Positions 1 through 6,644 of a DNA stretch of 6,876 nt are shown here, in pieces. The stretch covers positions 1 through 6,876 of the forward strand of contig JASHTE010000229.1 in assembly GCA_030040695.1 (NCBI GenBank), read 5' to 3'. The stretch is from Vulcanimicrobiota bacterium (GTDB lineage Bacteria > Vulcanimicrobiota > Vulcanimicrobiia > Vulcanimicrobiales > Vulcanimicrobiaceae). The notes below the pieces were generated by a model that had not been told where the DNA came from, searched no databases, and saw nothing but the letters and a program-made list of their open reading frames with translations. Position numbers and translations under genes: made by a program. Every line of letters begins with the position of its first letter. Within the stretch, counting starts at the first letter, position 1.

Positions 1-1
1 G

Positions 2-1303
2 TCGGTATGGCAGGCGTACGCGCGGTATTTCTCGCGCCGCACCGGCGTGAAGCTTTCGCACAGCCTGCGATACGACGCCGCCACGTGGCTTCCGTTCCTC
101 CTCCTCTGGTTTACCTTCTTCTTCAATCCAGCACTCGCGAGCAGCGGCCGGCTCTTCGCTGCCGGGCTCGCGTTTTTCAGTGTCCTAAAAGTCCTCATCG
201 CAGCGCGGTTCAATCAAACCGTTCGCGAAGTGCTCGTCGATTTTCTTGTTTCGCGTGCGGCGATCATCGTCATCGCCGAGCTTGCAGCCGTGATCATCGG
301 CCAGCGCCCGGGAGCGCACGTTCAAGAGTCGCGCAATCTCTTGCTCGCCGTCTGGGGGCGGTGGGATGCCGTCCACTATCTGACGATCGCGACGCAGGGT
401 TATCACGGGATCGAGACCGCGTTCTTTCCCTTTTACCCGCTCCTGATTCGCCTCCTCGGCTTCTTCACTGCCAATCATCTCATCGCCGGGCTCTTGATCT
501 CGAACGCGTGCTTCTTCTTCGGCCTGCTCTTCCTGTACAAGCTCGTCGAGCACGAATTCGACCGATCCGTCGCTCGTCGCGCGATATTCTACGTTTGTAT
601 CTTTCCGACGGCGGTCTATTTCTCTGCCGTTTATCCCGAGTCGCTTTTCTTCTTTCTCACGGTGTCATCGTTCTACTACATGCGCGCACAACGGTGGTGG
701 CTCGCGGGTCTCCTTGGATTCTTCGCGGCGCTGACGCGCTCGGAGGGAATTCTTCTCGTTGTACCCTTCGCGATCGAATGGCTCTCGCGCTTCGGCACGC
801 AGCCGTTGCGAGGTCTACGCGATGCGGTCGCGGGTTTGCTCATACCGCTCGGGCTGGCACTCTACATGGCATACCTTTGGGTCCTGCGCGGTGATCCGCT
901 CTACTTCTCGCATGTCCAGAAGCATTGGGGGCGTGAGCCCGCGCCTCCCTGGGTGAGCGTCGTCACCACGTTCCATCGGATGACACACGCGGCGTCCGGC
1001 TCGGTGGTGGCAAACCAAGCCTTGGAACTCGCCTTCACGACGCTCATGATCTTCGTCCTCATCGCAGGATGGCGCCGTCTGCGCCTTTCTTACACCGCGT
1101 ACATGGGCATCTCGCTGCTCATGCCGATGTGCACCTCGAGCCTCATGTCGATGGAGCGGTTCGGGCTGGTACTCTTCCCCATGTTCGCGATCCTCGCACG
1201 CTGGGGCGAGCGTCCCTGGGCGAACAACCTCATCGTCGCCTTCTCTTTACCGCTGCTTGGACTCTTTACGGTTCTGTTCGCGAACTGGTATTGGGTTGCG
1301 TGA
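2..1303 (+). CDS. PIG-V-like GT-C membrane glycosyltransferase, 5' end outside the window
   Basis: Polytopic membrane protein related to bacterial PIG-V/GT39-type mannosyltransferases, which transfer a sugar from a polyprenyl-phosphate donor on the outer face of the cytoplasmic membrane. Numbered from the GTG at 47, it shows the loop motif WGRWDAVHY (103-111, with D107 the likely catalytic acid), then FFPFYPLL (126-133), an FPTAVYFSAVYPESLF stretch (186-201) and ALTRSEGI further on, with about ten hydrophobic segments. The core family region begins near residue 62 (base 230). Before it lie two extra membrane segments and, if read back to base 2, a soluble stretch including VWQAYARYFSRRTG. That stretch resembles the tail of a GT2 glycosyltransferase. 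The frame is open to the edge with GC-rich third positions, so I treat the gene as 5'-partial. The alternative is a start at GTG 47, which overlaps a TGA of frame 3 as GTGA. It ends 1 base before the GtrA gene. The sugar and acceptor are unknown. Confidence 0.85.
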   Translation, partial: SVWQAYARYFSRRTGVKLSHSLRYDAATWLPFLLLWFTFFFNPALASSGRLFAAGLAFFSVLKVLIAARFNQTVREVLVDFLVSRAAIIVIAELAAVIIGQRPGAHVQESRNLLLAVWGRWDAVHYLTIATQGYHGIETAFFPFYPLLIRLLGFFTANHLIAGLLISNACFFFGLLFLYKLVEHEFDRSVARRAIFYVCIFPTAVYFSAVYPESLFFFLTVSSFYYMRAQRWWLAGLLGFFAALTRSEGILLVVPFAIEWLSRFGTQPLRGLRDAVAGLLIPLGLALYMAYLWVLRGDPLYFSHVQKHWGREPAPPWVSVVTTFHRMTHAASGSVVANQALELAFTTLMIFVLIAGWRRLRLSYTAYMGISLLMPMCTSSLMSMERFGLVLFPMFAILARWGERPWANNLIVAFSLPLLGLFTVLFANWYWVA

Positions 1304-1304
1304 G

Positions 1305-1721
1305 ATGATCGCCTCACTCGCGCAACGACGTGGCGTCCGGCAATTCGTAAAATTCTCGGTCGTCGGCGCCTCCGGGTTCGTTGTCAACCTCGTCGTCTTT
1401 ACGCTCCTTCAGCGTCTCGACCCGCGCCACTCGGAGCTCACACATTACTACGTCTTCTACACGATCGGCTTCTTTAGCGGTGGCGTCTCAAACTATTACC
1501 TGAACCGTATTTGGACGTTCCGTTCCACCGGTCACGCACTGCGCGAAGGAGCACAATTTCTCACCGTCTCCGCGCTCGCATGGCTCGTCGGGCTCGGCAT
1601 CTCGTGGGGGCTCGCGCCCCTGCTCGGGCACGGCCACAGGCTCTGGCTCGTCGCCACGCTCGCCGGCATCATCGTCAACTTCTTCATCAACAAATATTGG
1701 ACGTTTCGCCACACCCAGTGA
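1305..1721 (+). CDS. GtrA-family membrane protein (putative polyprenyl-phosphate-sugar flippase)
   Basis: A 138-residue protein of four hydrophobic helices, the usual GtrA size. GtrA proteins are thought to help move polyprenyl-phosphate-linked sugars across the cytoplasmic membrane, or to act as a membrane partner of GT2 enzymes. Helices lie at about 14-36, 48-67, 84-104 and 112-131. The family hallmark is present twice: NYYLNRIWTFR (63-73) and NFFINKYWTFR (125-135), an internal repeat reflecting two similar halves. The start is ATG 1305, one base after the TGA of the preceding glycosyltransferase. A longer frame from TTG 1257 would only overlap that gene. The stop TGA overlaps the GTG start of the next gene. 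Its position between two GT-C glycosyltransferases supports a role in supplying their lipid-linked sugar donor. The family call is firm; the substrate is not known. Confidence 0.93.
   Translation: MIASLAQRRGVRQFVKFSVVGASGFVVNLVVFTLLQRLDPRHSELTHYYVFYTIGFFSGGVSNYYLNRIWTFRSTGHALREGAQFLTVSALAWLVGLGISWGLAPLLGHGHRLWLVATLAGIIVNFFINKYWTFRHTQ
1718..1721 (+). other. GTGA stop-start overlap coupling GtrA to the GT39-like gene
   Basis: The four bases GTGA contain the GTG start of the glycosyltransferase and the TGA stop of GtrA. With no clear ribosome binding site before it, initiation probably depends on ribosomes finishing GtrA, which would tie the amounts of the two proteins together. The overlap is seen directly; the coupling is inferred. 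Confidence 0.6.
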
Positions 1722-3340
1722 GCGCAGTCGAAGAGCTCGCGACCAGGCACCGGCGCTACGTCATCGGCGCTATCGTGCTCGTCGCGCTGCTCCTGCGGTT
1801 GCAGCACGTGCACGATCCGCTGCTCGACCATCCAAACTGGCGTCAGGGAGACACCGCCTCGATCGCGCGAAACTTTGCGCAGTTGCGCTACAACCCACTC
1901 TATCCGCAGACCGATTACGACGGACCACCGCCGAACTACGTTGAGCTCGAGCTCCAAGTGCTTCCGTTCATCGCGGCGACGCTGTACAAGCTCTTCGGAA
2001 TACACGAGGTATTCGGCCGTCTCATCGCGATGCTCTTCTCACTGGGAGGCATCGCGCTCGTCGCAGGCTTCGCACGCCGGCTCTACGCAAGCAGCCTTGC
2101 CGGGATCACTGCCGCGGCGTTTTTCGCCTTCTTCCCCGGTAGTGTCTATTACGGGCGAACGTTCACGCCCGACGTCGTCATGGTGTTCTTCCTCCTCGCG
2201 GCGCTATGGGCGTGCTTCGAATGTCTTGACGATCTTTCGACAAGGAAAACGGTTCTGGCTACGCTGCTCCTGGCGCTTGCATATCTCGCGAAGCCGGTCG
2301 CCGTCTTGGCACTCGTTCCCGTCGCCGGAATGATGTGGGAGCGACGCCCCCGCAGCGTTCGCTCGGCAGCAGCATATGCCGCGCTCCTGCTCGTGCCGCT
2401 CGCGGTACTTTGGCTCTACGACCGTGCGGTTGCCGCCCACGCCGAGTGGCATTGGACGAGCGGGATCACGCGCTTGCACGTGCTACCGGCCTTAGGCGCG
2501 TCGTTCTCGAGCTTTCACGCGCTCCGTCACAAGGTCTCGCTCTTCTTCGCGACGCTCGGCCTTCTGCGCGCGACCATGCTCGGCACGCTCGGCTTCGCGC
2601 TCGCCGTGCTCTCCTGGATCGCGATTCCGTGGACGAGGCCGCGCAGCCCGCTCTTGCTTTGGGGATGGCTCCTCGCCGGGTTTCTCTACGCTTTCGTCGT
2701 GGTGACGGTCGAGCACGTCGACTATTACCTCTTTCCGCTCCTTCCGCTCGCAGCGCTGAGTATCGGCGGTGCGACCCTGCTTCTCGCAGAGCACACGGGC
2801 GAGATCGCACGCGGGTTCTTTACACCGATCCTTGCCGCCGCATGTGCGCTGGCCGTGCTCGTCGAGGGACACGCGGACGTTGCCCGCTACTACCATTACG
2901 ACGCGCTCGCCTACGGCAACGCCGTTCTGCTCTCGCGCGTGCTGCCGGCGAGTAGCCTCGTTGTCATGGGGCATTACGGCCCGGACGTCCTTTACTACAT
3001 CGATCGCTTCGGGTGGGAGGAGGATCCGCTACTCTGGACACCGTTCGACGAGGAGAGCGCGATTCGCAAGGGGGCACGCTACTATATCTCTGTCGAGGAC
3101 AACCGCTTACGACGCAACACCGATCTCTGCGCATGGCTATCGCGTTTTCCGCTAGTGCATGTCGGTACGTGGCCCGTCTACACGACGGATCCTCGCCGTG
3201 TCTTGCGCGGTGCGGAGGCATTCTGGGATACCTTCAGGGTTGCCGATCGCGCAGGGCACGGGCGCGCGTTCCTCGACGCGCATCGCGTCTGCATCATGCG
3301 GCACTCGCGCCTTTCCATTCCCCCGCTAGGGAAGCGGTAG
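1718..3340 (+). CDS. GT39/ArnT-like GT-C glycosyltransferase
   Basis: A 540-residue polytopic membrane protein of the GT39/PMT/ArnT class, which transfers a sugar from a polyprenyl-phosphate carrier to an acceptor outside the cytoplasmic membrane. The first helix (about 14-28) is followed by an outer loop with NWRQGDTASIARNF (40-53), where D45 sits at the place of the catalytic Asp of GT-C enzymes. Further on are the loop NYVELELQVLPF (73-84), then YYGRTFTPD (144-152), and many helices up to about residue 390. The last 130 or so residues are soluble and probably face the periplasm or outside. GTG 1718 is chosen because it overlaps the GtrA stop as GTGA; the frame extending further upstream to 1511 lies inside GtrA and is not real. 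No Shine-Dalgarno is evident, which fits coupled translation. The last 15 bases overlap the lipoprotein gene on the other strand. Acceptor (lipid, glycan or protein) not determinable. Confidence 0.9.
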   Translation: MSAVEELATRHRRYVIGAIVLVALLLRLQHVHDPLLDHPNWRQGDTASIARNFAQLRYNPLYPQTDYDGPPPNYVELELQVLPFIAATLYKLFGIHEVFGRLIAMLFSLGGIALVAGFARRLYASSLAGITAAAFFAFFPGSVYYGRTFTPDVVMVFFLLAALWACFECLDDLSTRKTVLATLLLALAYLAKPVAVLALVPVAGMMWERRPRSVRSAAAYAALLLVPLAVLWLYDRAVAAHAEWHWTSGITRLHVLPALGASFSSFHALRHKVSLFFATLGLLRATMLGTLGFALAVLSWIAIPWTRPRSPLLLWGWLLAGFLYAFVVVTVEHVDYYLFPLLPLAALSIGGATLLLAEHTGEIARGFFTPILAAACALAVLVEGHADVARYYHYDALAYGNAVLLSRVLPASSLVVMGHYGPDVLYYIDRFGWEEDPLLWTPFDEESAIRKGARYYISVEDNRLRRNTDLCAWLSRFPLVHVGTWPVYTTDPRRVLRGAEAFWDTFRVADRAGHGRAFLDAHRVCIMRHSRLSIPPLGKR

Positions 3341-4012
3341 TAGCGAGCCGCTCGTCGCCGGCGCTGCCTGCACCGCTTGCGGCCCTCCCGTCTGCACGAG
3401 CTGGCGATAGGAGATCAACCGGTTCATGTCGTGCTGCACCTCCAGCTGAAGCTGATAGCTTCGCTTGATCGCCTGCGTGAGATCGGCGACGTCGTACGTG
3501 TATCCGAAGCGGTGAATGTTTCGCACGATGAGCGCGTTCGCTTCATTGAGCCGAAGATAACTCTGCTCGAGCTCCTGGCCGGCCCGTTGATACAAGGGGT
3601 AGTTCGAGATCACGATCTCCTGCTTGAGTTTTGCGTCGTCGATCTGACTCTTCAGTGCGTCGAGCGTGACGCTGTTCGGGTCAACCCTGAGCCCTCCGGT
3701 GATCACCGCGAGCGCTTCATCGAAGCGTCCGTGCGTGTAGAGGATCTGCGCTTCTTCCGCCGACGCTTCCACAAAGCCGGTGCGCGCGGCCACGTTGTCC
3801 GGGCTGACTCGCAGGGCAAGCGAATATGCGAGCACCGCGTCGGCCGCATTGCCGTCCGCCATCGCGATCTCGCCCTGGTGCAGGCGTGTGTTCACGATCC
3901 ACCGTTCGATCGAGCCGGCGCAGCCGGTGAGTGCGAGCAACGAGATGACGAGCAAGAGCCGAGAGAACGTCCTTCGGTGACGCTCGGGGTGAGAATGCCG
4001 TCTATCTTCCAT
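3326..4012 (-). CDS. TPR-containing lipoprotein, function unknown
   Basis: A 228-residue lipoprotein. A basic N-terminus (1-18) and hydrophobic core (19-29) lead to the lipobox LTGC, with C31 the lipidated residue. Alanine follows the cysteine, so nothing argues for inner-membrane retention. Residues 42-75 and 84-117 look like two tetratricopeptide units (GNAADAVLAYSLALRVSPDN and GRFDEALAVITGGLRVDPNS). A long charged helical part follows (about 120-205), with a possible coiled coil, then a short Ala/Pro-rich tail. TPR lipoproteins usually act as scaffolds in envelope complexes; the partner here is unknown. ATG 4012 lies 11 bases inside the 3' end of the Amj gene, so it is the last gene of the visible minus-strand string and probably coupled to Amj. 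Its 3' end overlaps the convergent glycosyltransferase by 15 bases. Lipoprotein and TPR calls are good; no family name recognised. Confidence 0.87.
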   Translation of the reverse strand: MEDRRHSHPERHRRTFSRLLLVISLLALTGCAGSIERWIVNTRLHQGEIAMADGNAADAVLAYSLALRVSPDNVAARTGFVEASAEEAQILYTHGRFDEALAVITGGLRVDPNSVTLDALKSQIDDAKLKQEIVISNYPLYQRAGQELEQSYLRLNEANALIVRNIHRFGYTYDVADLTQAIKRSYQLQLEVQHDMNRLISYRQLVQTGGPQAVQAAPATSGSLLPLP

Positions 4013-4862
4013 GGTTCACCAAGTGCGCCACGATCTTAATAGCTTCGGCCGAAGGCCAGAGGATGAGCTGCGAGAGCACCCATCCCAGAATGGCGGTCAA
4101 CGCGAGGTAGAAGACCATCGTACGAACGTCTTCGTGGGGCCGCTCACCCTTTACCGCTTCGTCCACGATGATCGAGGACGTAGGATCGACGAAGAACGTA
4201 TAGGCAACCGTTCCGATGCCGTTGATGAGCCCCGACGTGCCGATGGCGGTTCGCGCAACCGACGGCGCCAGGACGCTCGCGTAGTACGCGGCGACAACGC
4301 CGATCGCATAGACACCCGTGACGACGACGTTGAACACGAGAAGCCGCTTGGGAATGTTTCTCGGCGAAAACGTGCGTATCTCTGCCCACCCGGGCAGCGT
4401 GATATGACGTAGCACCTCTGCGATGACGCGCGGGTAGAAGAGTCGCGCGAGCGAGTGCGGCAGCGAGCGCGTCCGTTCGAACGAGCGCACGCCGCGCACG
4501 TACATATACGTGAACATCGGCAGGAGCAGCGCACCGAGTACGGTCCCGGCAAGGCCGGCGACGATAATGAGCCGCAACTGGAGCTCGAACGTGTGCTGAA
4601 CGGCCGGAATGAATGCCTGTGGCGCGTTCCTCACGACGCTCGCGGCATGGTCTGCGAGTGGTCCGAGCATGAGCGTGTAGATCATGGACGAGAGACGGCT
4701 CGCGGTAACGAACAGGTTGAAGAGCGAGATCGACGTTGCGACTCGTCCAGTGCGCACGCCTGCGAGCCGTGCCGCGTAGGCCCCGATTTGAATTGCCTGA
4801 ATGACGACGTTGATCCCAAGCGCAACGAAGAGCTGCCACGTCCAGAACGGGAGCAAGGCCAT
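4002..4862 (-). CDS. amj: Amj-family lipid II flippase
   Basis: An integral membrane protein of 286 residues resembling Amj (YdaH, formerly DUF2837) of Bacillus subtilis, the alternate lipid II flippase that can replace MurJ in carrying the peptidoglycan precursor across the membrane. The N-terminal part has the family signature ARLAGVRTGRVATSISLFN (31-49) followed by ASRLSSMI (54-61). About six hydrophobic helices follow, with central charged loops and a helix ending VLSQLILWPSAE near the C-terminus. The size is close to the B. subtilis protein (about 270). I choose ATG 4862, four bases after the M16 peptidase stop. An in-frame TTG at 4877 would add five residues but would start inside that gene. 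The 3' end overlaps the lipoprotein start by 11 bases. Whether this is the main or a reserve flippase depends on whether the genome also has MurJ, which cannot be seen here. Confidence 0.9.
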   Translation of the reverse strand: MALLPFWTWQLFVALGINVVIQAIQIGAYAARLAGVRTGRVATSISLFNLFVTASRLSSMIYTLMLGPLADHAASVVRNAPQAFIPAVQHTFELQLRLIIVAGLAGTVLGALLLPMFTYMYVRGVRSFERTRSLPHSLARLFYPRVIAEVLRHITLPGWAEIRTFSPRNIPKRLLVFNVVVTGVYAIGVVAAYYASVLAPSVARTAIGTSGLINGIGTVAYTFFVDPTSSIIVDEAVKGERPHEDVRTMVFYLALTAILGWVLSQLILWPSAEAIKIVAHLVNHGR

Positions 4863-4866
4863 GCCC

Positions 4867-6123
4867 TCAGGCGGCAAAGCGCTGCCGATCGATCACGTTC
4901 TCGTCAACCGGCCCGAGCACGCAGAGCCCAAGTCGCTCCTCTGCGAGCAACTCGCGCGCGAGCGCCTGCACGTCGTCCGCGCTTACCTCGTCGACGCGCT
5001 GCTCTATCTCCTCGGGCGTCACGTCACGTCCCAGCGCAAACTCGTTGCGACCGAGCCGGATCATGCGACTCGAGCTCGCCTCGAGCGAGAGGGTCAGGCT
5101 TCCTTTGATATGCTCCTTCGCGCAGGAGAGCTCTTCGGCCGAGACTCGCTCGTCGCGCACTCGCCCGAACTCCTCGGCGATGACGTCGATACACGACCGT
5201 ACGTTCTCCGGCGACGTTCCCGCGTAGGCGGCGAAGAGGCCGGCCTCGCGATACGCGGCTTGGAACGTGTACACTGAATAAACGAGCCCGCGCTTCTCAC
5301 GTACCTCTTGAAAGAGCCGGCTCGACATCCCACCGCCGAGAAGCGTGTCGAGCACGGCGAGCACGTAACGCCGATCCTCGCGCACGCTCAACCCTTGTGC
5401 GCCGATGACGAGATGCGCCTGCTCTGTATCTTTGTGCTTTACGTAGGTTGCCGGTGCGGCCTGCGGTGATTCGGGCGTCACCAGCCTGCACGAGCCGGTG
5501 AACTCCTCGAAAGAGCGCTGCACAAGCTCGGCAAAGGCTTCATGCTCCACGTTCCCCGCTGCAGTCACGACGACCGCGTTGGGCGCATAGTGGCGACGCA
5601 TATGCTCCCGTAGTTCCTGCGGCGTCACGCTCGAGACCGTCTCCGCCGTGCCGATCGTTGGTTCCCCAAGGTCGGAGCCGCGCCACATCGTCCGAATGAA
5701 GAGATCGTGGATCAGCTCGTCCGGGGAGTCCTCGTACATCTTGATCTCTTCGAGGATCACGCGCTCCTCTTTCTCCAGCTCCTGCGCTTCGAAGAGCGAC
5801 CGCAAGAACATGTCGGAGAGGACGTCCATCGCAAGCGGCACATGCCGGTCGATCACCTTGGCGTAGTAACACGTCGTCTCTTTGTCGGTGAAGGCGTTGA
5901 GATTGCCGCCGACTCCGTCCATCGTCTCGGCGATCTCCCGCGCACTACGGTGAGATGTTCCTTTGAAGAGCATGTGCTCGACGACGTGCGAAATGCCGCG
6001 CCGCTCGGGAGGCTCGGCAGCCGATCCGACGTCGGCCCAGATTCCCAGCGTCGCCGAGCGAACGGCGGGCATCGACTCGGTGATGACGCGTATGCCGCTC
6101 GGGAGCGTCGTCTTGGCGTACAT
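4867..6123 (-). CDS. Zinc-dependent M16 family peptidase (processing-peptidase-like)
   Basis: A complete 418-residue metallopeptidase of the M16B type, like B. subtilis YmxG/MlpA and the beta subunit of mitochondrial processing peptidase. The inverted zinc motif HVVEH is at 46-50 in HVVEHMLFKGT, with H46 and H50 as ligands and E49 the catalytic base. The third ligand is a Glu of VILEEI (E125 or E126), about 75 residues on. N-terminal substrate-binding GGNLNAFTDKETTCYYA is at 72-88. The C-terminal half keeps the glycine-rich LGGGMSSRLFQEVREKRG (262-279) and the Arg/Tyr pair (R275, Y282). Both catalytic and substrate-binding halves are thus in one chain, which probably works as a homodimer that cleaves short or unfolded peptides. 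No signal peptide is seen, so it is likely cytoplasmic. ATG 6123 follows the upstream stop by 6 bases, and its own TGA is 4 bases before Amj. Substrate unknown. Confidence 0.96.
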   Translation of the reverse strand: MYAKTTLPSGIRVITESMPAVRSATLGIWADVGSAAEPPERRGISHVVEHMLFKGTSHRSAREIAETMDGVGGNLNAFTDKETTCYYAKVIDRHVPLAMDVLSDMFLRSLFEAQELEKEERVILEEIKMYEDSPDELIHDLFIRTMWRGSDLGEPTIGTAETVSSVTPQELREHMRRHYAPNAVVVTAAGNVEHEAFAELVQRSFEEFTGSCRLVTPESPQAAPATYVKHKDTEQAHLVIGAQGLSVREDRRYVLAVLDTLLGGGMSSRLFQEVREKRGLVYSVYTFQAAYREAGLFAAYAGTSPENVRSCIDVIAEEFGRVRDERVSAEELSCAKEHIKGSLTLSLEASSSRMIRLGRNEFALGRDVTPEEIEQRVDEVSADDVQALARELLAEERLGLCVLGPVDENVIDRQRFAA

Positions 6124-6129
6124 GACTCG

Positions 6130-6642
6130 TTACCAGTCCTGTTTGAAAGCGGCGCGCGCCCAGTCCTCGTCCCAGAAGGCACGTGCCCTCGATGCGTCCG
6201 AGCCACGGCGAACGGCGAGCGTAAAGACGGGCCGGGTCGTCGGAATGGCGAGGTCGCCGCTCACGATGACATCCTTGCCCACTCGAATCGGAACGCTGGC
6301 CCAGACGTCGACCTCCTCCGCGGCGGGCACACCGGAGAAGACGATCGAGACCAGCCGATCCACTTCCCCGACAAACTCGCTACGGCTGAGTGCGCGATGG
6401 AATTTCACCCCCGAGACTCTCACGCCGATCACCATGTGCCCCTGAATGCCGTTAGCAGAAATCTGCGTTACCTCGGCCGGCCATGGTATCGAGAAGATAC
6501 GATCTCCGATTTCCACGGCAACCGGCTTCAGGTTGCCGGCCGCGCGCGCGTCAGCGTCGAGCTCAGCAATCCCAGGCATCTCCGCGAGAGCGCGCGCGCT
6601 TACGAGCGCTAGCAACAGCATCGTACCTGTAAGAGCGCGCAT
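6130..6642 (-). CDS. Secreted protein of unknown function
   Basis: A 170-residue protein that I do not recognise as a member of any family. It starts with a clear signal peptide: MRALTG, a hydrophobic core (TMLLLALVS) and an ALA cleavage site after residue 20. The mature part, about 150 residues, looks mostly beta: it has alternating hydrophobic strands (VAVEIGDRIFSIPW, GHMVIGVRVSGV, VDVWASVPIRV, DVIVSGDLAIP) and ends in an aromatic, acidic helix-like tail (FWDEDWARAAFKQDW). There is no lipobox and no cysteine in the mature part. ATG 6642 is chosen because it overlaps the ProRS stop as TGATG and puts the signal peptide at the N-terminus; longer frames to 6771 lie over ProRS and add an unnatural Arg-rich leader. 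It sits 6 bases before the M16 peptidase, so it is probably co-transcribed. A periplasmic or surface role is inferred only from the signal peptide. Confidence 0.82.
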   Translation of the reverse strand: MRALTGTMLLLALVSARALAEMPGIAELDADARAAGNLKPVAVEIGDRIFSIPWPAEVTQISANGIQGHMVIGVRVSGVKFHRALSRSEFVGEVDRLVSIVFSGVPAAEEVDVWASVPIRVGKDVIVSGDLAIPTTRPVFTLAVRRGSDASRARAFWDEDWARAAFKQDW

Positions 6643-6644
6643 CA
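6640..6644 (-). other. TGATG stop-start overlap coupling ProRS to the secreted protein
   Basis: On the minus strand the TGA stop of the ProRS fragment (6644-6642) shares one base with the ATG of the secreted protein (6642-6640). No Shine-Dalgarno is evident before this ATG, and the overlap also decides the start of the downstream gene. Coupling of translation is inferred. Confidence 0.55.

Noticed and set aside
7..894. Long plus-strand open frame of 295 residues
   Set aside because: It overlies the PIG-V-like gene in another frame, is very rich in Arg, Ser and His, and has no recognisable domain. GC-rich DNA commonly leaves such shadow frames open.
1491..1709. Direct repeat within the GtrA gene (1491-1523 and 1677-1709)
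   Set aside because: It is the normal protein-level two-fold similarity of GtrA halves and not a DNA repeat of its own.
1511..1717. N-terminal extension of the GT39-like frame
   Set aside because: This part overlies GtrA, is an Arg-rich run unlike a membrane protein start, and the GTG at 1718 with GTGA overlap gives a normal N-terminus.
3323..3337. Possible intrinsic terminator at the convergent junction
   Set aside because: The stem is only five base pairs and no T-run follows on either strand, so I do not list it as a terminator.
3377..4039. Plus-strand frame of 220 residues opposite the TPR lipoprotein
   Set aside because: The minus strand has a lipobox and TPR pattern and fits the operon spacing. 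The plus frame shows no motif and looks like an antisense shadow.
5707..6612. Plus-strand frame of 301 residues opposite the M16 peptidase and the secreted protein
   Set aside because: It is antisense to a gene with intact HVVEH and Arg/Tyr motifs and to a signal-peptide protein, and its own composition is rich in Arg, His and Asp without any domain.
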